64,000 nt of DNA. Source: Symbiodinium natans. Lineage: Eukaryota > Sar > Dinophyceae > Suessiales > Symbiodiniaceae. The stretch's first letter is position 1; each line of letters opens with the position of its first letter. The stretch is taken from positions 148,057 through 212,056 of the forward strand of contig CAJNDS010000077.1 in the NCBI GenBank assembly GCA_905221605.1, given 5' to 3'. Shown piece after piece: positions 56,817 to 64,000 of the stretch. The position numbers were made by a program, and so were the translations under genes. The notes beneath the pieces were generated by a model. That model was not told where the DNA came from. It saw nothing but the letters and a program-made list of their open reading frames with translations, and did no database searches.

Positions 56817-57926
56817 TTCTCTCGTTCTCTCATTCTCTCTCCTCTTTCTTCTTTAATGTCTCTACTCTCTCAACTCTTTGCTTTCTATTTCTCTCTCCCT
56901 CCCTCTCTCTCTCTCTATTTCTCTCCCTGCGGCTCTCTCTCTCTGTGTCTCTGTTTCTCTGTTTCTACATGTGAGGGATGCGCGCGCGCTTGACGCATGA
57001 TGCGCGCGCGCGCGCGCCCGCGCGCGCGCGCGCGCGCATCATGCGTCAAGCTTTTTAAAGAGCGGGGTTACCGGTGATTTGTGGACTTATGCGGGAACCT
57101 GGCTACAGGCATTTCTGGGACTCACGTTTTTAACAAAGAGGGGTGTTTGCTTGAAGTTTTGGAGTGAAGTTTGATGGGCATGCGCATGATCCCGTTCTTG
57201 TATCGAGTGGGCTCGGGCGCTAGTGGTGACAAGAAGAGAATTTTTGGAACTCTATTTATTCTTCGGAATGAAGAAAGTTATTTTGGGCGTTAAGCCCCAA
57301 AAACAAACACGACATGACTTGCCGGATGAAGAGAGAAAGAGAGAAAGAGAGAAAGAGAGAAAGAGAGAAAGAGAGAAAGAGAGAAAGAGAGAAAGAAAGA
57401 TAAAGGTTCATATGTGCAATTCCCTTACAAGATTGCATTTAATGGAGTCTCCGAAAGAAAGAGAGAAAGAAAGATAGTTTCCCCTCTTGTGTTCCGTGCT
57501 TTCCATGAGAAAGCACATGTGAGGGATGCGCGCGCGCTTGACGCATGATGCGCGCGCGCGCGCGCGCGCGCGCGCGCGCGCGCATCATGCGTCAAGCTTT
57601 TTAAAGAGCGGGGTTACCGGTGATTTGTGGACTTATGCGGGAACCTGGCTACAGGCATTTCTGGGACTCACGTTTTTAACAAAGAGGGGTGTTTGCTTGA
57701 AGTTTTGGAGTGAAGTTTGATGGGCATGCGCATGATCCCGTACTTGTATCGAGTGGGCTCGGGCGCTAGTGGTGACAAGAAGAAAGCTTTTGGAACTCTA
57801 TTTATTCTTCGGAATGAAGAAAGTTATTTTGGGCGTTAAACCCCAAAAACAAACACGACATGTCTCTTTGTCTCTCTGTGTCTCTGTGTCTCTGTGTCTC
57901 TGTGTCTCTGTGTCTCCGTGTCTCTG

Positions 57927-57958
<32 letters not shown>

Positions 57959-57985
57959 TCTTTCTTTCTCGCTCTTTCTTTCTCC

Positions 57986-58046
<61 letters not shown>

Positions 58047-60169
58047 TCCCTCGCTTTCTGCCCTGAGGCATACCGTGTCTGCTTCTGGATGCGAAAATAT
58101 GGACACACTTCCTTGAAGAGGTCGATGTGTCTAAGCAATCAAAAGATGGTGGCAAAGCTAGACAAAGGCCGGCTTACGAAGCTTGAAAGGCGCGGAGCCA
58201 AGGGTTCCGTCAAGAGATACAGGAATCTCAAAGGCGCGCGGTGCTTTCAGGGTACACCTGCCCTAAAAGCAACTCAGAACCTCGGACCCAATCTTGGACA
58301 ACTGCCTTCTCTAAACCTCGAAAACCCAAAACCCCTATATATGCAAAGGCCAATTTATACCCCTGCGTGTCCCTGAACTCCTAAACTAAGCTTTGTCACA
58401 TCACAGTTCACTAAGGGCCTACACGGACAGCTTTGCCGCCGCCTTGGTGAGCTTGTCTCCACGCATGCATCCGGTTGGCCAGTCGCCCATTGATGTCGCC
58501 TGGTCAGGCAATGGAGAGTTTTGGCAGCTTGAGGACTTTAGGTTTAGGGGTTTATAGGGTTTACGGTTTAGGGGGTATAGGGTTCAGGGTATATAGGGTT
58601 TAGGGTTTATAGTAGGGTTTAGGGTTTATAGTAGGGTTTAGGTTTTCTAGGTTATATAAGGTTTAGGGTTTGTAGGGTTTAGGGTTTATAAAGGCTTTCG
58701 GGTTTAGGGTTCATACGGTTTAGGGTTGAAAGGTTTATAGGGTTTAGGGTTATAAATGGTTCAGGTTTAGGTTCGGGTTCAGGCTCAGCTTCAGGTTTAG
58801 GTTTAGGTTTAGGCTTAGGTTTAGTAGTAGTACACATAGCGTTTATATTTATCGGGCTTGTAGGCTTCATAGGGTTGCATAGGGTTCTCCGCTCGGGAGT
58901 GGGGTGTGCATGTATGGGTTATAGGGGTTCTATGACAGGAACTGGGTGAGGCCTCTTTCCATACAGTCCCCGAAACACCACAGCCCACTCCCGTGGGGAC
59001 GGCCTTCTAAGCAATAGAAAGACCTGGAAGCACGAACCCACCAAAACATCTCCCAAAAAAGACCTAAAGAAGGCCCCTATCTTTTCCTTATCTATATATC
59101 AGGCCGATCATGTGTGGATCATCAGAAGAATGGCTCTCGCTGGAGTTCTCGAGTTTCCAGGCACTTCATTCCTCAATGTGCTGCCGTGTTCGTTCCATCT
59201 GATCTTGCTCGGCGTCGGTGTTGCTGTCCACATGGGTCCATAGCTCAAGCCAGGAATGGGGTATATGTGACCCAGTCCCCGTTTTGAGCTCCCTCAGCAT
59301 GAGTTCAGCTCTGGCTGCACTTGTGGGGTTCCACTTCCAAAGCTGTTTAGAGTTTTAGGGTTTTTTAGGGTTTTAGGGTTTCTAAACCTTTTCTGCCCTT
59401 TTATGCCCCCAAGACCCGAGCGGAAACCCATAAACCCTGACAAAGACCCAAGGTGCAATTGGGCTTCTGATTCAGCGAGGGTTTCAGGCTTGCCTTCTGT
59501 AGGGCTCACTCAGGGGGATGTGGCTCTATTCAAGGCCGCGGTGTGGGGTAGATGTAGGGAGATCCCGGGCCACAACTCCACCTTAAATGTTTAGAACCCT
59601 CCATAAGCTTAGAAACCTCTGTAGCCTAGGTCAGTGGCTATGGAACCACCATGGAAACCTTCCGGGCGATGCCTGCCACCACGTGGGACGAGGCTGCTTT
59701 GGCTCCTGTGGTAAGGTATGTTCGGGGGAGTACATGTTTGAACATTCCCAGTGAGTGGCGAACAGCCCTGGACTAAAAAACCGCCCCTTTCCCCTATCTG
59801 GCTAAAATTTCACATCTTTGGGGAGAGGGCCGCTTCTGATAGGATTTTAGTGAGCGCGCTCGATGCCGCCCAAAACGCGCTCGATCCCGGCCGAAACGCG
59901 CTTTTTGCCGACCGGGGATTTTGGTGTATTTTAGTGGATGTCTGAAACCCTACACTGTTGCTGTGCTGCTCCCCGATCGAGGACGATGCAAATAATTCGG
60001 AGGACAATTAACGCGCATGCTCAGGCCCAACCTCTGTGTGGTGATTCTTCTTGTAATGTACGCACAAAGCGCCCTATATCTAGCAAGTCTTTCTGTTTCT
60101 TTCTTGCAGGTGGCCGACCACCCCGAAGCACTCTGTGAATTCCTACTGAAACCCAATACCTTTAACTAA
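53660..60169 (+). CDS. Split methyltransferase-like gene of a dinoflagellate-type family
   Basis: Seven inferred exons: about 53660-53940, 55941-56114, 56228-56360, 58068-58276, 58416-58541, 59635-59764 and 60110-60169. In order they read SQWDVLDYFAGVGKITKWAQ (a glycine-loop pattern like SAM-dependent methyltransferases), YDIDYH and SGMDINSEAGFALLA; LDGTLMTLGTVCSTWVAVNA; CMNGVYVLEQPISSVMLFSK; FWMRKYGHTSLKRSMCLSNQ and FQGTPALKATQ; AYTDSFAAALVSLSPRMHPV; VVRYVRGSTCLNIPSEWRTA; and a last ADHPEALCEFLLKPNTFN. From memory this order (FAG...DI...CSSW...EQP.SS...YG...K...GT..LK.TQ...IP..W) marks a large lineage-specific dinoflagellate family; biochemical function is not known to me. Introns after exons 2 and 4 read GA-AG; those after exons 3 and 5 GT-AG. 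The first exon's ends and the last junction are least certain. Confidence 0.65.
54100..55265. repeat. Higher-order minisatellite in an intron, period about 149 bp
   Basis: Built from GGGGTTCTCTCCTCGGAGGC and GGGGTTCTCTCCTCAAGGCC sub-units of 21-36 bp. GAGGGCTTATCT recurs at 54503, 54652, 54801 and 54949, giving a higher-order period of about 149 bp. The repeat occupies over half of the first inferred intron of the methyltransferase-like gene. Frames through it are not genes. Confidence 0.9.
55266..55402. repeat. GGGTTTATA / TTTAGGG array
   Basis: Directly follows the 149 bp minisatellite: about 17 units alternating between GGGTTTATA and GGGTTTA. Confidence 0.85.
56967..57316. repeat. 350 bp module with CG palindrome, copy 1
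   Basis: Starts ACATGTGAGGGATGCGCGCG. At 56989-57050, CTTGACGCATGATG and CATCATGCGTCAAG face each other across about 34 bp of almost pure CG. The module goes on to TTTTAACAAAGAGGGGTGTT and ends near AAACAAACACGACATG. Confidence 0.85.
57515..57862. repeat. 350 bp module with CG palindrome, copy 2
   Basis: About 98% identical to copy 1, including the palindrome at 57537-57596. The microsatellite that follows differs: (GAGAAA)n after copy 1, CTGTGTCT after copy 2. The duplication is recent. Confidence 0.85.
58542..59634 (+). other. Intron starting with a telomere-like repeat
   Basis: The donor is AG|GTTTAGGGG, followed by about 220 bp of GGGTTTA and GGGTTTATA units, then unique sequence. The acceptor is CTAGGTCAG at 59634. 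Phase 2 on both sides yields one serine codon. An open stretch at 59403-59594 has no clear coding character. Confidence 0.55.
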
Positions 60170-61219
60170 GAACCCGTGCTACCCCACGTCGTGCCCCAAG
60201 TCCTCTAGCACCTCGATCCACATGGGGGCCAAACCCGAATAAACCTCTTGCCGTGCCTGGGCTTCGATGAAGCATTCGTGGACACGTCTGGGCAGGCCTG
60301 TGACAAGCTAAGGGCCACGGTTTAGGGTTTTGGGGTATATAGAGATTAGGGATATGGTTGATGGGGTTTATATAGGGTTTAGATTGTTTAAAGGACTCAC
60401 ACACCCTATTCTAAACCCTCTAGACCCCAAACCTACAAGGCCCTACATGACACCTAGCGATGGTTTCTTAGGGGAAGCCCCATGCACCGTTAAAGGTAGA
60501 AGTCTCTTCACACAGGTTGCGCCGCTAAGATGCTTGCTGTTATTGTTATAATCATTACAATCTTTCTCAAACCCTTTAAACCTTAATTAGCATATCTTTG
60601 TAGCAAACCCTAGATAAACCCCCTGAACTCTGCTAAGGTTTAATATGGTTTGGTTTCTGTGTAGGGTTCATAGGGTTTAGGGTGTACAGGGTTTATAATC
60701 GGGATAAAGGTTTATATAGGGTTAACAGGGCTTGGGTGTATGGGGTCTTTACTAATATTACTAATATTACATAGGGTTAATAGGTTTAGGGTTCATTCTT
60801 ATAAGGCCAGATAGGGTTTTGGGTTTATGTAGGGTGCCCGATAAACCCAAGGTCCCCTGAACCCAACGTTCGAAAGGGGTTTTTCTACAGCCTTGTAAGT
60901 GCCTTTATGTAGGGATCTGGAGTTTCACACATGCCATCGCCCTGTATACATTGGTACTTGTGGGTTAAGAAGGATTTAAAAAGGGCGGGAAACCTTCAGT
61001 GGTTCCAGGGCTTCGGGTTTGTGTGGATGCTTTCTACACAGGGCGTCAAGGGGGATATAAGGGTTTTTTTTTTAGGGGACTCATGTTTGCGGGTTTAGAA
61101 TCAGCTGCTGTCCGTTCATGGCCACCGGGTTCTTCTCGGATGTGTCTCCGGGTGGTGTTCGGCCGGCTTAATCGGACCGTGATGTTGCAATCTGCAACGT
61201 CCGTGCCTTGCTCTGCGCA
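60170..61219. other. Intergenic, telomere-like motifs only
   Basis: Scattered GGGTTTATA, CCCTATAAA and CTAATATTA motifs and unique sequence. No gene was seen. Confidence 0.5.
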
Positions 61220-63170
61220 ATGGATCCCAACCAGAAGATTGCACGTGCCGCTGGCCAAAACATGGAAAGCAGCGTTCCGGTTCAGGTCAGTCTAGACCAG
61301 TGTCCAGTGGTGATTGCAGATGCCACGGCTGCACTCCAGGCCAAAGTCTGGTCGTATATAATGAATGAGGGTTTATAGGCTTCATGTAGGGCTCATAGAT
61401 TTATATAAGGGTTTCTAGGGTGTGTAAGGCTTATAGGGTTTATAGAACTAGGGTTTTAAAGATTTTGGGTTTATGCCTATAGGGCTTGGGTTGTTTTAGG
61501 CTTTATAGGGTTTATAGGGTTAACTTGTAATAGGGTTTAGGGAGCCCCAGCTTGCTTGCCATCCTAAACATTCTGGCGCAGTCGAGATTTTGAGCTGCCC
61601 ACGCCGAGCTTCTTAGCTTCCGTACAGAGTGAGCTGCCATGGTCTCTAGGTTGTGGAGTAGCGCTACTCTGCAAAACGGTCTTGACGCAGCCCTGAACAA
61701 GACCCTCGGTGGTGATGATTCGTCTTTGAGTGCCGAAGAGATGGAACGGCAGCTGGAGGATCTTATGGGGTTGAGAATCTACAAACCCGTTGCAATGGGT
61801 GCAGGTAACTTCCCCGACCCATGCTTGTATGTAAACCCTATTTAAACCCGACACTGTCAGCTCGCAGCCAGCGCAAACCTCTAGGCCCTGTGTAAACCCC
61901 AAACCCTCTAAACCCTACTGAACCCGGCCTAAAGCAACCCGAAAGTTAGACAAACCACTTTCTCTTCTGATCAAGGAGCTCGAGAAGCTGGAGCGAGAGG
62001 TGCATGAACAGGGCTTGCCAGGCCTGCCAGAATCGGATTCCGAACGCTCGGAAGACGAAGATGTTGCAGAGACCCTTAAAGACCGAAGCCCTCCCAGGAC
62101 CTTTTCCGTGTTGTCCCCAGCTGTCAGTGCGGCTGTGCGAAGCCCGGTGCCAAGCAAGGACGCCGTCCCCTGCACAAGCCTCCCACCGAAGGAGACAACC
62201 GTGCCAACACAGCAAACCTGCCCACCCAACACGGCAAAGCTCCCGCCAAAGGCGGCTGCTGTTCTTGAGGACCAGCAGACGATCCCAGATCTCTCTGACG
62301 AGAGAGCACCCCGACCCCAGCCAGGTGAGTTGCTGATCACTCCGGAGGCAATGAGGTCAAGGGCCAAACGCATCTTTACACCGAGAGCTAACGGGATGTT
62401 GAAAGTCAGCCAAACGATTTTCGACGAGTGGCAGCGGAAAGGCTCCAAGGAACGCAAGAATTTGGAAGAAATATTCAAAGCTTGCGGCTACAATCCGGAC
62501 CGCGGGCTAATCACACTTTGAGTTTGTCGTTCACGGTTGCCGTGGGGTCTATATATACACATAATCATATATATATATATACATAAATATCACACGAAGC
62601 CTGTATAGGGTTCTAAAGGGTTTAGGCTGAATAGGGTTTACAAGGTAATCTAACGGTCTCTAGGGTTTGTACCGTTTGGAGAGTTTCTAGGTTTATACTT
62701 GGAGGTTCACGGTGCTTGTAACCCAATAAAAACGTACCATATTAGGGCACGTAAGGGGAGTATAAGTACAGTTGTAGTTGAACGACTAGGTACCATGAAC
62801 CTCCGTCCGAGTAGGGCTTATAGGGTTTAACTTGTGTGGGGTTTATGCAGGGTTTCCCCGAAACAGGGCTACTTAGCACCTGACTGCGCGGAGGAAGTCT
62901 TCATCGCCGAAGTGGAGGTTCTGCGCTCCCAACTTTACGAGTCCGACGTCGTCATTGAGGGTGAGTTTCTGTCTGATGCACAGATGGAGGCAGAGGGGGT
63001 CTCTGAGCCGCTTGTTTGAGACATCACCCTACGTATCACCCCTCCACATATATACATAGAGGCTATGGAGCCAAGCGAGTATGCTACTCTAGTCCCACGC
63101 AGACCCAGGAAGAGACGCGAGGCTGTGAAGAAGCACTGCCGCTCGAATCCCAAGCAGCTGATGAGGCCAG
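61220..63170 (+). CDS. Split gene of unknown function, continuing past the microsatellites
   Basis: Inferred exons: 61220-61370 ([20 protein letters not shown]; then [19 protein letters not shown]), about 61650-61804 ([20 protein letters not shown]), 61976-about 62510 ([20 protein letters not shown], a Pro/Ser-rich middle, then [20 protein letters not shown] and [13 protein letters not shown]), about 62852-63019 ([39 protein letters not shown]) and 63065-63162 ([33 protein letters not shown]). The block from TPRANG to VSE resembles, from memory, a domain that recurs in dinoflagellate proteins near the methyltransferase-like family above. The function is unknown. A family B MITE (62696-62813) sits in the third intron. 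The last exon ends at a possible GC donor leading into the (CA)n tract. Junction phases between exons 1-3 are unresolved. Confidence 0.5.
62696..62813. mobile_element. MITE family B, copy in an intron
   Basis: A 118 bp element starting TACTTGGAGGTTCACGGTGC and ending GGTACCATGAACCTCCGTCC, then GAGTA. The ends match those of the copy at 19350-19531; the interior differs in length. Confidence 0.75.
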
Positions 63171-63658
63171 ACACACACACACACACACCCATGCACACAC
63201 CCACACCCACACCCACACCCACACCCACACCCACACCCACACCCACACCCACACGCACACGCACACGCACACGCACACACCACACACACACGCACACACC
63301 GCGCACCCACACGCCCACAACGCACACACGCGAACACACGCGAACACACACGCACACACGCACACACGCACACACGCACACACGCACACACGCACACACG
63401 CACACACGCACACACGCACACACGCACACCCGCACACACGCACACACGCACACACGCACACACGCACACACGCACACACGCACACACGCACACACGCACA
63501 CACGCACACACGCACACACGCACACACGCGCACCCGCACACCCGCACACACGCACACACGCCCACACACGCACACACGCACACACGCACACACGCACACA
63601 CGCACACACGCACACACGCACACACGCACGCACGCACACCCGCACACCCGCGCACGCC

Positions 63659-63713
<55 letters not shown>

Positions 63714-63720
63714 GCACGTG
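63168..63720. repeat. (CA)n compound microsatellite
   Basis: ACACAC, CACACC, ACACGC and ACGC blocks succeed each other over about 550 bp. Long frames of Thr/His or Cys/Val/Arg on either strand are by-products. Confidence 0.95.
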
Positions 63721-63774
63721 CACGCGCACCCACGTGCCCACACCCTCACACACACGTCGCAGACAGAGACAGAA

Positions 63775-64000
<226 letters not shown>

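Larger units (their letters stand above)
56361..58067 (+). other. Large intron made of microsatellites and a duplicated palindrome module
   Basis: Donor AGG|GTGGCT keeps phase 0 with the acceptor CCTGAG|GCATAC. The intron holds a CT-rich tract (56389-56965), two copies of a 350 bp module with a CG palindrome, a GA-rich tract between them and a second CT/CTGTGT tract (57863-58055). Open frames of poly-Ser/Leu in it are by-products. Confidence 0.65.

Noticed and set aside
56277-58155. Ser/Leu- and Arg/Glu-rich open frames
   Set aside because: They lie in CT and GA microsatellites within an inferred intron; only the edges (EQPISSV and FWMRKYG parts) look coding and are assigned to the methyltransferase-like gene.

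Overview
The window starts inside a plant/alga-type telomere: the first 66 bases are CCCTAAA repeats, in the orientation expected for a left chromosome end. It most likely comes from a dinoflagellate. Three things point that way: the TTTAGGG telomere unit; a split gene at 53.7-60.2 kb whose exons read like a methyltransferase-like family that I recall as expanded in dinoflagellates; and introns in that gene and in a helicase gene whose frame-consistent boundaries are GA-AG and GC-AG as well as GT-AG. The species cannot be told. I saw no rRNA, tRNA, CRISPR array, reverse transcriptase, integrase or capsid gene.

From 0 to about 30 kb the window is a subtelomeric mosaic without a whole gene, apart from one possible short ORF at 24.2 kb. 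TTTAGGG and CCCTAAA tracts alternate with unique spacers of 50-500 bp. Many spacers read as one 20-40 codon open frame with G/C-rich third positions, like single exons lifted out of genes. Between them lie small inverted-repeat elements (at least three MITE-like families), homopolymer G runs and large minisatellites at 7.2-8.6, 22.8-23.7 and 27.4-28.8 kb. From 30 to 37.6 kb there are exon-like pieces, a 282 bp unit repeated three times, a possible zinc-finger gene and a 1,170 bp unit repeated about 2.3 times. The last 1,170 bp copy runs into the start of the first large gene.

From 37.6 kb to the end, every gene I can support lies on the + strand, reading away from the telomere. In order: a superfamily 1 helicase (37.65-42.1 kb); an ankyrin-repeat protein with a ubiquitin-like N-terminal segment (43.55-44.23 kb); an unrecognised single-exon gene (45.67-46.43 kb); a gene for an acidic, RGG- and Lys/Ala-rich protein in at least six exons (48.5-51.7 kb); the methyltransferase-like gene (53.7-60.2 kb); and a further split gene running to the window edge (61.2-63.2 kb). 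The ankyrin gene and its unrecognised neighbour share a duplicated upstream region of about 1.1-1.3 kb although their proteins are unrelated. Introns here are filled with degenerate telomere-like repeats, minisatellites, CT/GA/CA/CG microsatellites and long palindromes. Exon boundaries are my own reading from frame continuity and splice-site bases; no transcript data were available.
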